Origin: Lepus europaeus | Lineage: Eukaryota > Chordata > Mammalia > Lagomorpha > Leporidae | Assembly: GCF_033115175.1 (NCBI RefSeq) | Contig: NC_084843.1 | Coordinates: forward strand, 52,120,474-52,184,473 | Direction: 5' to 3' | DNA length: 64,000 nt | The notes under the pieces: model-generated | What the model was told of the DNA's origin: nothing | The model's input: only the letters and a program-made list of their open reading frames with translations | Database searches by the model: none | Position numbers and translations under genes: made by a program | In this document: positions 42,396 to 53,257 of the stretch, in pieces | Layout: the number at the start of each line of letters is the position of its first letter | Numbering within the stretch: position 1 is the first letter of the stretch

Positions 42396-42778
42396 TTGAG
42401 GTAGGAATTTGGTAGGTAAATTGATAATTATTGACTGTTACTATTATCATTAATATATTCATGTTACTATTCTCATTGAATTGTGAGCTCACTATGATAC
42501 ACCTTACTAGGGAAAGATTTTCTCTGTGGGAGAGTGGCACCTAGATTAGTTTGCTAGAACATGTGATCATCCAAGTCCTTTCAATCCAGGCCGTCTTTCC
42601 TCTATGTATGTTGGGTTTAGCTGTGTCACCAAAAAGTCTTCTTAAGGATTTACAGCTTACTGTTGAGGTATACTACCAACTGGATCAGCAGGATTTTTTC
42701 ATAGATTATCTGATTTGATCATATCTAGGGTTAGGCACACTCATTCTGGAATCTGGAAGGTGTACTGGATTGGCCTTG

Positions 42779-42803
42779 TCTTTTTTTTTTTTTTTTTTTT
42801 TTT
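42779..42803. repeat. Poly-T tract
   Basis: About 23 T residues, not obviously attached to a SINE. It could be the tail of an unrecognised minus-strand retroelement. Confidence 0.7.
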
Positions 42804-42887
42804 CATGGTGGTGAGGATAGTCGGTAGTTGGTCTGTATTCATGTGCTGAATTTTTAATGATTTCTCAGTCCTCTTAAATGATCTCAC

Positions 42888-43035
42888 TGGCTTGGATAAT
42901 GCATTACCTTTTCTGAGTCTCAGTTTCTTCATCTTTAAAATGGATTTAATGATCTCTACTGTGAGAATTAGAGCTAACCAGGAAAAGGGCCTGACATCCA
43001 GCATACCACTTTGGCATGACAGCTCAATGAATGAT
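42888..43035 (+). mobile_element. MIR SINE
   Basis: TCTGAGTCTCAGTTTCTTCA, TTTAAAATGGATTTAATGAT, GTGAGAATTAGAGC and a diverged tail CTCAATGAATGATG. Confidence 0.8.
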
Positions 43036-43199
43036 GGTTGCAGACATAATAGTTTTCTAAATTTATTCTTAGTAATCATCTAAAGTCAAGAAAAGGAACA
43101 TCTTCACTCTCTACCTGGCAGGCCTTTTACTAACAGATAAAGAATTATATGGAGAGAACTTACTGCATTGTGACAGAGTTCAACCAACTAGGGACTAAC

Positions 43200-43405
43200 T
43201 CTGGTCCAACTGCCTGATTTTGTAAACAGTTTTATTGGAGTGTAGCTACACTCATTTGTTTCTGCATTGTTTTCACCTGCTGTTGGGCTGGAACTCCAGA
43301 GTTCAGTACTGAGTATTTTTGACAGTTACCAGTTACCTTATAGTTGTAGAGTAGAAATACTTACTATCTAGTTTTTTATGAAAGTTTGTAGACCACTGGC
43401 CTTTG
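43200..43405 (-). mobile_element. Ancient hAT-type DNA transposon remnant
   Basis: TAAACAGTTTTATTGGAGTG, AGCTACACTCATTTG and GAAAGTTTGTAGACCACTGG match, in reverse, the family at 28175. Strongly diverged. Confidence 0.55.
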
Positions 43406-43526
43406 GGGTTGATCTGAAAGAAGGTACATGAGTGTATACCTGCTTCTCTTTCCAACTTGAGTTGGCTATAAGAGCCAGTAATATAAAAAAAATGTAGCAT
43501 TACTAATATGTTTTTAACATTTATAT

Positions 43527-43571
43527 GAGAGTACATAAAATGTTTGTGGAAAATGGAATTAAAAGGTAACA
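43527..43571. mobile_element. Mariner-like MITE, 5' half
   Basis: GAGTACATAAAATGTTTGTG then GAAAATGGAATTAAAAGGTA is one end. The other end lies beyond the CSINE at about 43905-43955 (TTTTCCCATGAACTGGTTAA). Confidence 0.55.
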
Positions 43572-43895
43572 CATGGGGTGGGCATTTGTTCCTGCAATTA
43601 AAACAGTGCTGGGACACTAGCATCCTATATAAGATTGCCTGGGATTAAGACCCAGCTGCACTCCTAACTCCATCTTTCTGCTAATGCACACCCTGGGAAG
43701 CAGCAGGCGATGGCTCAAGTAATTGGGTCCCTGCACCCACATAGGAGGCTTGAATTAAGTTCCAGGTTCCTGGCTTTGACCTGGCCCAGCCCCAGCTACT
43801 GTAGGCATCTGGGGAGTGAACTAGCAGGTAGAAGATCTGTTTGTCTGTCTTTGTCTCTCACTCTCTGCCTTTCCAGCAAATAAAAAATGTTTAAA
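43572..43895 (+). mobile_element. CSINE, old diverged, inside a MITE
   Basis: GGGGTGGGCATTTGTTCCTG, GGGATTAAGACCCAGCTGC, AAGCAGCAGGCGATGGCTCA, tail AGCAAATAAAAAATG. It splits the mariner-like MITE. Confidence 0.82.
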
Positions 43896-43904
43896 AAATT
43901 TAAA

Positions 43905-43955
43905 AATATAATGCATATTTTCCCATGAACTGGTTAAAAGACCCCTCCTAATATA
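43905..43955. mobile_element. Mariner-like MITE, 3' half
   Basis: ATAATGCATATTTTCCCATG then AACTGGTTAAAAGACCCC is the inverted end matching 43527-43571. Confidence 0.5.
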
Positions 43956-44021
43956 CACAACTCAATATTGGGTCTAGGATTGTAAAATCTGGGAATGAGT
44001 GAAATATATATTAAACTATGG

Positions 44022-44330
44022 TTTTTTTTTTTTTTTTAAGAAAATAAATAATTTGAGAGGCAGAGAGGAACAGATAGATAGAGCTCCCATTTCCTAGTCC
44101 ATTTCCCTCAGGTCCACAACAGCCAGGGCTGGGCTAAGCTGAAGCCAAAAGCTAGGGACACAACCTAGGCCTCCCATGTAGGCTATGGGAATGCAAGTAC
44201 CCAAGCAATCACTGCCATGTCCCAGGGCACACTCCAGCAGGAAGCTGGAGACTTGAACCCAGGCATTCAGAGATGGGACCTGGGCATCCCAAGCAATGTC
44301 TCAACCACCAGGCCAAAGGCCCACCCCCAC
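44022..44330 (-). mobile_element. CSINE, old, minus strand
   Basis: Poly-T, AATTTGAGAGGCAGAGAGGA, CTTGAACCCAGGCATTCAGA and head-end CAAAGGCCCACCCCC. An imperfect duplication around AAACTATGGTTTT / AAATTATGTTTT flanks it. Confidence 0.85.
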
Positions 44331-44624
44331 TCAAATTATGTTTTACGGTTAAGATCCAAACTCCAGCCAATATTGGTGTTTTCTATCTTGAGTTAATCAA
44401 AAACTACTTGCTGAAGGCTAACCATGAGCTTGGTGCTCTGCTAGGTGAAGTGACATATAAAACACTGTGATCTGTCCCCTTTTCTTGATAGGGACATGAG
44501 GTCAACACATTTAAAAAATATAAAAACAATATGGGACACTATATAGCACTTGGGTAAATTGTACTGGCAATACAACTACATGTAATATGTGTTCAAAGGA
44601 AGGCTCATGATTGTCGTGTTTATG

Positions 44625-44780
44625 GAAAAAACATTCATTCAGTTCCTCAGATGTGAAGACCTACTGTGTGTTTGGCTGTTGGCTACAAAGATGAAAGACA
44701 CTGGCCCTAGCCCTCAAGGGACACACAGAGGAGCCTACCCTCATAGACAAGCCCTGGTCAGAGCCATTACCCTCTCCATC
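44625..44780 (+). mobile_element. L2-like remnant
   Basis: CATTCATTCAGTTCCTCAGA, CCTACTGTGTGTTTGGCTG and TGGCCCTAGCCCTCAAGG resemble the common 'ttcattcaacaaatatttattgagtgcctactatgtgcc' block. Confidence 0.5.
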
Positions 44781-44874
44781 TGTGTTCCATAGTTAGCCTG
44801 GAGATTAAGATCACTATTTGTAGCCTGTCATGATCTTTCTGGAAACTAGAAAGTGCTGTTTTCATCTCTGATTT

Positions 44875-44995
44875 CTCATTCACTGGACCCATACTTGTAG
44901 AGCACCTACTATTTTAGGCCCTGGGAGTCCAGCCTGGCCGACACAAACAAGAATGGCTGCTCTCGGGGAGCTTGCAGTCCAGGGGCTGTTTTCCA
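44875..44995 (+). mobile_element. L2-like remnant
   Basis: CTCATTCACTGGACCCATAC, AGAGCACCTACTATTTTAGG, GGGAGCTTGCAGTCCAGGGG. Same type as 44625. Confidence 0.5.
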
Positions 44996-47679
44996 CCACT
45001 AGAGCACCTGGCACTTTGTAACTACCCGCGTTCTTTTTCCTTTGCCTTGCCACCCCCCTGCCCACAGGAGCTGCTCTCAGGACCACAGAGGTCCGCTGTA
45101 AATACCTCCCAGCCCCCAAGGCCTTCAGTGTTTGTTGATCTGAATGGCCACAGAAGTGAAATACCTACCTGCCCACAGCCCGTCTTCCTTAAGCTGGGCT
45201 CAATTTCCTTCTGGCAGAGGGCTGATCAGTCGCTCACATGTGGGCCCTCCCTCCTACTTTTTCTTTCTCTCCTAAACTCCATAGTCATTTTGCAAGTCAG
45301 GATGTGAAAACGTGTGAAGTGGTTATTTGGGGAGTACTCACCAAATAAATGAGCAAATATTCAGGACCGAATGATCAGACTGGAGCTAGCATCTCGATTT
45401 CTTTGGGTATATTTCTGATCTGAAGTGAGGAGCCCATTACAAAGCCAGGGCTGAGGGATGGCAACCTGTGAAAAGAGAGTCCTTCCTCACCCAAGTGGGG
45501 GTAGACAGCTCACGTGAGCCGGCGTGTTTTCCAGGCAGATGGTCTTAACTAGGCCACATATTTGATAGTGATTCAAAAACCGTAAGCAATTAAAACCTCT
45601 CTTGACATTTAGATTGTCAGGCACAGACTAAGGAAATGTTCTTTTTATGAAGTACAAGAGTCCACACATGTAAATACTTCGTTATTAATTATTAATAAAG
45701 CATACGATTGCTCATAGTGGCGTCTAGTGATAGATGACTGAGGCTCATTTATCAAAGTCTAGTTTTAACCAATATCCAGAATATAATTGCTTGAATCAAA
45801 TGCATTCACTTGTCATTTTTTATAGCCAGGGTAGTTGGATATTTGCCATCTTGTACTCAGAATAATATTGTAGCTAGTGATTACCCATTGGCTTGGCTTT
45901 TACAGAAATTTAAAACAAATTTATCGATTGTTGGCTTATGGACTCCCGTGCCTCTCAGAGATGTGCTCATGGATTCCTGCATTTCTTGAAGAGTCTGCTC
46001 CTGTGCCCTGGCACCAGGGTGCATGTTTCTGGCCACACTTTAATCCTCTCTGTCCTGCTGGGAATTAGAACCCGGGCCCTAGCCTTCAGAGTGTGTCACT
46101 CACACCCTGGACTATGAGCATCAGTGCTGACAACACGTTGGAGCCATGCAGATGATGGTGATTATCAAAAAGGTATTTTAGAATCATGCTAATGGCATCA
46201 ATCTCTTGCACATACTTAGGTAAATTAATTCTGCTTTTAAAATCAGATGCACCATTAGTGTTAAACATGGATATTTGACATTTATCATGCAGACTAGGAT
46301 GGGTGGATTAATTATGTGAATTTTCTGTAGGATCTTGGTAGCTGTGTATAAATAGCGGTATGTGTCCTTGTACACATGACCATCAAATTCAAGGGCTCAT
46401 TTCCATCCCCGAACCCCAGTCAGGAGAAGAAGCAGCAGAGGCTACATATTGCTAGTCATCTAGTGACCCCGTAAGCACCCCCTTCCTTTTGCATGACTCC
46501 CAGCACATCCTGGCTGTGAACCCCCCACCCCCATAGTTGAGTTTTAAGCCTGATCAGTGGCACTAAACATTAAACTCTTGTCTTTGAGAATAATAGGCTT
46601 TGCTTTCTACACCCTCAAGCATGTTGAGCTACTGTGCAAGCTGGAAAATAAAAATGTTCTAATTGTGTCTTTTAAATAAGCATAGGAGTGAATTAATTAG
46701 ACCATATTTTGTCTTTAGTTGCTTAGTTACACAATAGTATTCCTGAGCACGAGTAAGATAAATTGGCTCTTTTTGTGCTGCTTGTCCCTTAATCATAATT
46801 ACTGTATTGCTTAGGAGAGTAAACCATACATAGATTTTGAATTTTTTATTAATAGTCAAAAATATGCATATGATATATAAAGTATATGCTGTTCAACCTG
46901 TTTTATATGCTTTTATGTGGAAAGAAGTTTTATTGTGGTGGTAATATTTGCATTAGTTGCACAAAGATGTAGTTCTGGGAAATACATAATTGAAATGTTT
47001 TTGAATTGCTTTTTCTGGCCTTTTCAATCTTATTCAAAATAATAGTGCCTCCAGTCCTAGAGCAGTCATTCTCGTTTGATTTAACGTCTTTCTTTGCACT
47101 GTATGTGCAGTGCTCAGTTTCAACCCTGCAGAGCCTAGGTTCTCTGACTCGTGGGACTCATACATTGCACCTTCTGGGTTTTGGTTTATACTCTCGGGGG
47201 CTGAGGGCCAGGGGTCAGAAGTACGCTTGTGTCCTGCAGTCATTCTTCCAATGCCCTTCACACTTGGCACCCTTCCATAATCCTTGGAGACTTTGCCAGG
47301 GTTCCATCACAAGAGTTTGAGCTTGGACTGGAGAACCCTATATGCTTGCCTTGTAGGGTCTTACAAAATGAGATGTTACTATTGTATCTTGAATTTTCAG
47401 GCCCCTACCCCCAACCTTCACCAAGGAGGGCAGCAAGAATTAGACAGCTTGATACAGTTATTGAACAATGCCAGAGCCTGGCTTAGGACCCAGGATACAT
47501 GCTTGATAAATGTATGTGAAAACTGACCCCATTGTTCTAGTCTGTTTGGAAAGCAAGTAAATTATTTACAGATATTTGTTAATTAAAGCACATGTTGTTT
47601 CACCAGCTCGAAAGAACACAGCATAACTGGAGACAAAGAACTCCAGAATTCTGTGTATCCTTTCAAAGAGAGTACTATG
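44996..47679. other. Repeat-poor intron, candidate conserved non-coding DNA
   Basis: 2.7 kb with no recognised transposon or exon. Blocks at about 45540-45870, 46130-46370 and 46650-46960 are AT-rich, non-simple and rich in homeodomain-type words (TTATTAATTATTAATAAAG, GGTAAATTAATTC, GTGAATTAATTAGACC). These could be enhancers; no alignment made. Confidence 0.4.
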
Positions 47680-47990
47680 TCTTAAAAATGTGTACATATA
47701 GGGTGGGGTCAATGAGGAGCTGTTGGTCAAAAGCTACAAACTTTCAGTTCTAAGATGACTAAATTCTGGAGATCTAATATACAGCCTGGTGACTATAGCT
47801 AATAATACAGATTTGATATGAAAATAGATCTTACCCCAGACCCAAAAAGGATAACTTTGTGAGGAGATGGATGCTCATTAACTTGATTATGGTCATCATT
47901 TTACAACCTATTTCAAATAATCACATTCTGCACCATAAATATGAACAATTTTCATTTGTCCTTTATACTTCAATAAAGCTGAAAAATAAC
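47680..47990 (+). mobile_element. Old LINE-1 3' end
   Basis: GGGTGGGGTCAATGAGGAGC, CAGCCTGGTGACTATAGCTA, GAGGAGATGGATGCTCATTA, ATGGTCATCATTTTACAACC and TATACTTCAATAAAGCTG form the classic L1M-type 3' UTR in order. Confidence 0.85.
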
Positions 47991-48015
47991 AAACAATTAG
48001 TATGTACATATATGT

Positions 48016-48117
48016 AGGTACTTTAAAAAGTTCATGGAAATGGAATTTGTTAAATTTTAGTGCAAAAATTTTTTAAATGCATGCATATAAGGCATGTTGA
48101 AATAATTCATGGGAAAC
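48016..48117. mobile_element. Mariner-like palindromic MITE
   Basis: AGGTACTTTAAAAAGTTCAT, TTAGTGCAAAAATTTTTTAA, and a degraded distal end ATGTTGAAATAATTCATGGG. Confidence 0.7.
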
Positions 48118-48289
48118 ACTCTAAAAAATCATTGGTAAGGCTGAGCTCTTTGGCTTTGCCATTTGCAGGCATGTTCAGTTTTAGACATGAGGAGCCAGAG
48201 GTCACATGGTATTGACAAAGATGATCAAGCATTGTTATGGTTATTTAATGTCTAAAGTACCATAGACATTTTAGTATATAGACTTGCAT

Positions 48290-48450
48290 GATATACAAAA
48301 CTGAAGGATTGAGGAGAGTGAGTCCAGCCACCTTTATTTAATAGATGCAGAACCAAAGAAAATTCTTGGACAGCTGCTCAGAGCTTTCAAGTGACAAAAG
48401 TAGAATAGAACCCAGCACCCTTAGCCCCAGTGCTCTGATCTGCTGCCTTG
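48290..48450 (-). mobile_element. MIR-like SINE remnant
   Basis: CCACCTTTATTTAATAGATG, ACAAAAGTAGAATAGAACCC then AGCACCCTTAGCCCCAGTGC follow reverse MIR order, strongly diverged. Confidence 0.45.
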
Positions 48451-48804
48451 GGGAGAGGGCCACTCTGTTGAAAAGTAGGCAAGTGTTTCCCTGGGATGGG
48501 TTTGGGATGGGTCACACCAGTGACTGTTTTACACCAGAGGATGGTGTTGAAGAGGGGCATCAGTTTTATAAAATCGCTAGTGGAGAATCTAGAATGACCA
48601 GAATCTTCCAGGAGGGTCAGTGATTACCCAGAACACGAGCTGAAATTCAGGATCCCAGGCTGTACCTCACCTTCATTTCCATCATCTTACTTGAAGCCAA
48701 GACAGAGATAATTACATTGATACCATAAAAGCCTTGCCAGAGGGTGGCAATCTTGGTGATACATGGAACTGAATTTTCTGCCAACATTCACTACCCATGG
48801 ATGT

Positions 48805-48945
48805 TTTCATTCATTCAGAAATGTTTATTTTGAATACCATATTCTACACCAGGGATGGAATAATGAGAACAAGGACTAATACACAAAGATTTCTGTTCTC
48901 ATAGAGCTTATTGTCTCTCCTGTTGTGAGAAGAAATAAGTAATGA
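48805..48945 (+). mobile_element. L2-like remnant
   Basis: TTCATTCATTCAGAAATGTT, ATTCTACACCAGGGATGGAA and TTCTGTTCTCATAGAGCTTA. Same block type as 44625. Confidence 0.5.
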
Positions 48946-48954
48946 AATCAGTGT

Positions 48955-49087
48955 CACAACAGTCTCCATTTCTTAAAAGTTATCTGTCAGGCATTGTGTA
49001 TCTATTAATATATAAATTAAATACTAATAAAATATCTCATTCAATTCTCATAGATATTCTTTAGATTGGTAGTATTTTGAAATTTCT
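48955..49087 (-). mobile_element. MIR SINE, first part (minus strand)
   Basis: CAGGCATTGTGTATC, AATATCTCATTCAATTCTCA then TAGTATTTTGAAATTTC. It continues after the CSINE. Confidence 0.65.
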
Positions 49088-49419
49088 TTTTTTTTTTAAG
49101 ATTTTATTTATTTATTTGAGAGGTAGAGTTACAGACAGTGAGAGGGAGAGAGAGAGAGAGGTCTTCCATCCACTGGTTCACTCCCCAAATGGCCGCAATG
49201 GCCAGTGCTGCGCCGAGCTGAAGCCAGGAGCCAGGTGCTTCTTCCTGGTCTCCCATGGGGGTACAGGGGTCCAAGCACTCGAGCCATCTTCTACTGCTTT
49301 CCCAGGCCATAGCAGAGAGTTGGGTTGGAAGAGGAGCCGCCGGGACTCAGAAGCGGCACCCATATGGGATGCAGCGCCACAGGTGGAAGATTAACCTACT
49401 GTACCACAGCGCTGGCCCC
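49088..49419 (-). mobile_element. CSINE, minus strand, with target-site duplication, inside a MIR
   Basis: TTTATTTATTTATTTGAGAG, GTCTTCCATCCACTGGTTCA, head-end CACAGCGCTGGCCCC. The 11-bp duplication TTGAAATTTCT / TTGAAGTTTCT lies at 49077-49087 and 49420-49430. Confidence 0.95.
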
Positions 49420-49545
49420 TTGAAGTTTCTGTACTTTGTAGATCATGAAACTGAGTCCAAGAGAGGTTAAATAACTTCCCCAAAGCCATATAGGTGAGAC
49501 TCAGAGCCAGGATTGAAACTCAGATTCTCCTGGGACTACTGGGTA
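49420..49545 (-). mobile_element. MIR SINE, second part (minus strand)
   Basis: GATCATGAAACTGAGTCCAA, GAGAGGTTAAATAACTTCCC and GAGCCAGGATTGAAACTCAG is a clear reverse MIR core. Confidence 0.85.
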
Positions 49546-50261
49546 AGCTTCTTTTCTCCCTGTAACTTTAGAATATGGGGAGAATTCCCAAAATTAGGAC
49601 TTTCATTCTATACTGTCCAATTCTATATTTGAGCCTTTGTGAAAGCTATCCTGCTTTCTAGGAACTTACATATCCCACACTTGTGCAATAATTCGTAAAA
49701 GGGCTCTTTAAACGCATCCTGGTGCCTTTCTCACATTTCGGGTCAGAAGTGTTTCCACTTTAATACCTGCCAAGGACCTTCTGTGTACAGCCCTCTGGGG
49801 CCCAGGAGAGGCTGGAGGTGGAAAGCCAGGCAGATCCTGCCCTCTTGGAGCTTACCATCCACTGAGGAGCACACACACGGTCAATCGAGATCACAGACAC
49901 AGGGTTTGTGGTGTGCTCAGAGTGGTGAGGGTAAAATAATGGGACCTATGATAGGGGTTCTAACTTTATTGAGAAAGCCTTGGGAGACATTTGGGAAGAA
50001 ATATTTTTTGATTATCCATCTAAATGGATTACACGGTGAAGAGGTTTCTGGCCAAGGCATAGAGGTGGGATCAACCCGTCACCCCCGCCTCAGGACAGTT
50101 TTGGACTGGACCCAGCCTTGGTGAATCCAGTAACCAAATTTAAGCTGCCCTGATGCCTGCTGCTTACTGTTCTAGATCTTGTCTAGACGGATCCCTAGAT
50201 CGCATTTTCAGAGCTGATTTTCACTGCTTTGCTGGAGAGAGGATGGAAAACAGGGCACACT
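49546..50261. other. Intron, no exon recognised
   Basis: Around 49820-49860 a phrase (GATCCTGCCCTCTTGGAGCTTACC) suggests an L2-like remnant. Nothing else recognised. Confidence 0.5.
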
Positions 50262-50455
50262 AAGGCCCAAATGCCAAATCTGGCCAACTGCCTGTTTTGG
50301 TAAATAAATTTTTATTGGCACACAGCCATGCTAGTTGTTGAAAAATGATCTACAGCTTTCATACGATAGCAACATAGACTAGATGACACACAGAGCCTAA
50401 AATAATTGCTACCTGGCCCTTAACGGAAAATGTTTTCAACTTCTAGTCTAAAATA
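50262..50455 (-). mobile_element. Ancient hAT-type DNA transposon remnant
   Basis: CCAAATCTGGCCAACTGCCT, TTTTTATTGGCACACAGCCA, AAATGTTTTCAACTTCTAGT. Same family as 28175, reverse orientation. Confidence 0.7.
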
Positions 50456-50459
50456 ATAT

Positions 50460-50757
50460 ATTTTTCAAAAAATATTCATCTATTTATTTGAGGGAGAGGG
50501 AGGCAAAGAACTCCCAATGGCTCGTTCAGTCCCCAAATGCCCACAATGGCTCGACTGCATTGGCAGCTAGAAACTCGATCCAGGTCTCCCATATGGGTGG
50601 CAGAAACCCAATTACCTGAGCCATCACCAGTGCCTCCCAGGGACTGTGTTAGCAGGAAGTTGGAGGCAGGTGGTAGAGCCAGACATTGAACCCAGATACT
50701 CTAGTGTAGGATGCAGGTGTCTAAGCAAAGTTTTAGCCACCAGGCTAAACCTACCAC
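50460..50757 (-). mobile_element. CSINE, old, minus strand, with target-site duplication
   Basis: ATTCATCTATTTATTTGAGG, CCATATGGGTGGCAGAAACC, head-end GGCTAAACCTACC. The 11-bp duplication CTAAAATAATA lies at about 50448-50459 and 50758-50768. Confidence 0.87.
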
Positions 50758-50786
50758 CTAAAATAATACTATTAAAGTTAATAGTA

Positions 50787-51116
50787 GTGACCAGCATTGT
50801 GGGGCAGTGGATTAAACCACTGCTTGTGTCTCAGGCATCCCGTATTGGAGCACCAGTTTGAGTCCTGGCTATTCTGCTTCTAACCCAGCTCCCTACTGAT
50901 GTGCCTGGGAAGGCAGAGGAAGATGGACCAAGTACTTGGGCCCCTGTTACCCACATGAGAGACCAGATGGGGTTCTTGGCTGGCTCCTGGCTTAGACCTA
51001 GTCCAGCACTGACTGTTGCAGCCATTTGGGGAGTGAACCAATAACAGATTTCTCTCTCTCTCTCTCTCTCTCTGTCACTCTGGCTTTTGAATGAATGAAA
51101 AACTAAAACATTTTTA
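50787..51116 (+). mobile_element. CSINE with target-site duplication
   Basis: GTGACCAGCATTGTGGGGCA, GTTTGAGTCCTGGCTATTCT, (CT)n, A-rich end. Duplication AAAGTTAATAGTA / AAAGTTACTAGTA at about 50774-50786 and 51117-51129. Head-to-head with 50460-50757. Confidence 0.9.
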
Positions 51117-51159
51117 AAAGTTACTAGTAAAGCTAGGTTCTTAGAACTTGATGTGTGAC

Positions 51160-51305
51160 CTTTATTTTCCCTTTATAACAGTAATACTATGAGATGGCTT
51201 TAGCCATCTCCATTTTGCAGAAGGGTATTCTGAGTGGTTAGGTAACTTGTCCAGGTTTCTAAATTCATTCATCAGGCAAATAACAGATTGAATAGGAACT
51301 TAAGC
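51160..51305 (-). mobile_element. MIR SINE remnant, minus strand
   Basis: ATCTCCATTTTGCAGAAGGG, TGGTTAGGTAACTTGTCCAG and AACAGATTGAATAGGAAC follow the reverse MIR core. Confidence 0.75.
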
Positions 51306-51461
51306 CATCTTGATTGCAAAATGCAAATGGCAGAAACATTGTGCTGTCCTGTTGACAAGTAGAGGGAATGGGGTGGTATCAGAGAGGTAAGATCAGATTA
51401 ACTGAGGTTTTACTCTGTAAAGTAGAACGGTACAGCAGCTGTATCCATCCTGCAAGGTCCT

Positions 51462-51748
51462 TAGGACATCTGGCCTAGTGGTTAAGATGTCACTTGCGAT
51501 GCCAACATATTATTTGGAGTGCCTGAGTTTGATGCCTGGTTCTGGCTCCTGAGTCTAGCTTTTTGCTAATGAAGACCCTATGCAGCAGATGATGGGTTCC
51601 TGCCACCCACTGGGAGACCTGGATTGAGTCCCCAGCTGCTCGGTTAAGCCTGGCACAGTCTCAGCTGTTGTGGGGAATTTAGGGGAATAAACCAATGGAT
51701 GAAGCTTTCTCTCTCTCGGTCCCTCTGCCTCTCAAATATTTTTAAAAG
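51462..51748 (+). mobile_element. CSINE, old diverged
   Basis: ATCTGGCCTAGTGGTTAAGA, GAGTTTGATGCCTGGTTCTG, CCTGGATTGAGTCCCCAGCT, TCTCTCTCTCGGTCCCTCTG, short A-rich end. Confidence 0.82.
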
Positions 51749-52653
51749 TCATTCTCTCTATGACACCTTCCATTGACCAGCAGAAATGGACTTGTGGAAC
51801 AGGGGTGCTTGTGCAGATGCCCACTTGGACAGGCACATACGTCAATGAATAAAGCAAGGATGAGTAGAGGAGAAAATGCGATGTTTGTGGGACCTAGGAA
51901 GAGAATAACTCATTTAAAGCGTGTCTCTAAAATACTGCTCTTCAGGTTCTGCCTATCATTGTTGAGCAAGAATGTCCTCCAGTATTGCCAGATACTTCCA
52001 TTTTTCAAGAGAAGCCAAAAATCCAGATTTCTGTGTAATTTTAGTTGGCTCTTCAATGCACTTTTAAAAACACTGTCTGTGCGCCAAACAAAACATGTCT
52101 TCAGTCCAGATGTGACTGCCACCTTGGACTCTCTAGAGCAATGCTTTGGACTGTTACAATTTTAAAAGCTTTCTCATATTTGGAACCTTTTCTGTAATTA
52201 AAATGAAAAGAACCTGTTGGTCCTAAAGAGACAGTAAACAAAGGGATAGGGACAGGGAGGTGAGTTAAACACTCGCTATTGTCTTTAGCCAGGGGTCTAG
52301 GGACTGTGGAAACAGGAGGAATGAATGTGCAAGAAGATCTTGACTATCCAGGGGCCCACATTTAGGCTTGTGAAAGGGAGCAGGGATGGCAGTGAGGAAA
52401 GAAAGGAGTGGGAGTGGGGGACGTGGCCTCTAGCTATCTTGTAAGGTGTCCTGGAGAATGGGAGCTTGGGATAGGAGGAGCCCTGGAAAGTAACTAGGGC
52501 TTTATGGGTAGAGATTTCTGATAGTGGTGGTGAGAGAAGGAGACTTCCTAGGCAGAAGGAGAGCTATTTAGGCAAATAGGAAGAAAGGACCTACCCATCC
52601 TAGAGATAGTCTGGGTTTGGCAGGACAGCAGAGGTCTGGTGGGAAATAAAGCC
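51749..52653. other. Intron, nothing recognised
   Basis: About 900 bp. A 130-codon open frame from 51773 has no recognisable domain and no splice context. The 52250-52620 part is purine-rich. Confidence 0.5.
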
Positions 52654-52668
52654 AATAAAGCCAATTTC

Positions 52669-53037
52669 TTTCTTTCTTTATTTTTTTTTTAATTTTTTTT
52701 TTTAATTTTTGACAGGCAGAGTGGACAGTGAGAGAAAGACGGAGAGAAAGGTCTTCCTTTTTGCCGTTGGTTCACCCTCCAATGGCCGCCGCAGTAGCGC
52801 GCTGCGGCCGGCGCACTGCGCTGATCCGATGGCAGGAGCCAGGTGCTTCTCCTGGTCTCCCATGGGGTGCAGGGCCCAAGCACTTGGGCCATCCTCCACT
52901 GCACTCCCTGGCCACAGCAGAGAGCTGGCCTGGAAGAGGGACAACCGGGACAGGATCGGTGCCCCAACCGGGACTAGAACCCAGTGTGCCGGCGCCGCAA
53001 GGTGGAGGATTAGCCTAGTGAGCCGCGGCGCCGGCCT
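52669..53037 (-). mobile_element. CSINE, youngest subfamily, minus strand, with target-site duplication
   Basis: Poly-T, TGACAGGCAGAGTGGACAGT, CGCTGCGGCCGGCGCACTGC, head-end AGCCGCGGCGCCGGCC. The perfect 15-bp duplication AATAAAGCCAATTTC lies at 52654-52668 and 53038-53052. Nearly intact and CpG-rich, so probably one of the most recent insertions in the window. Confidence 0.97.
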
Positions 53038-53149
53038 AATAAAGCCAATTTCAGAGTGTACCATGTCACATGGACTTGAGTCTGTAGTCAGTGCTGAATA
53101 ATAACTGCCGTGGGGGTGCTTTGTCTTTCTAGTTAGAAAAGCCCAGTAG

Positions 53150-53257
53150 AATGGAGTTTTAATATTAACTCTGACACTTAGTAGCTGTGTGTCATCTTGG
53201 CCAACTTGTTTAATTTCTCTGGTATCTTGGTTTCCTTCACTTTTGTTTTAATTTGTA
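53150..53257 (+). mobile_element. MIR SINE, first part
   Basis: ACTCTGACACTTAGTAGCTG, TGTGTCATCTTGGCCAACTT and TTGGTTTCCTTC. Continues after the CSINE. Confidence 0.8.

Noticed and set aside
48345..48623. 92-codon open frame
   Set aside because: Overlaps an old MIR-like remnant; no protein family resemblance.
51773..52165. 130-codon open frame
   Set aside because: No recognisable domain, no splice context, and it does not continue the ARID5B protein.
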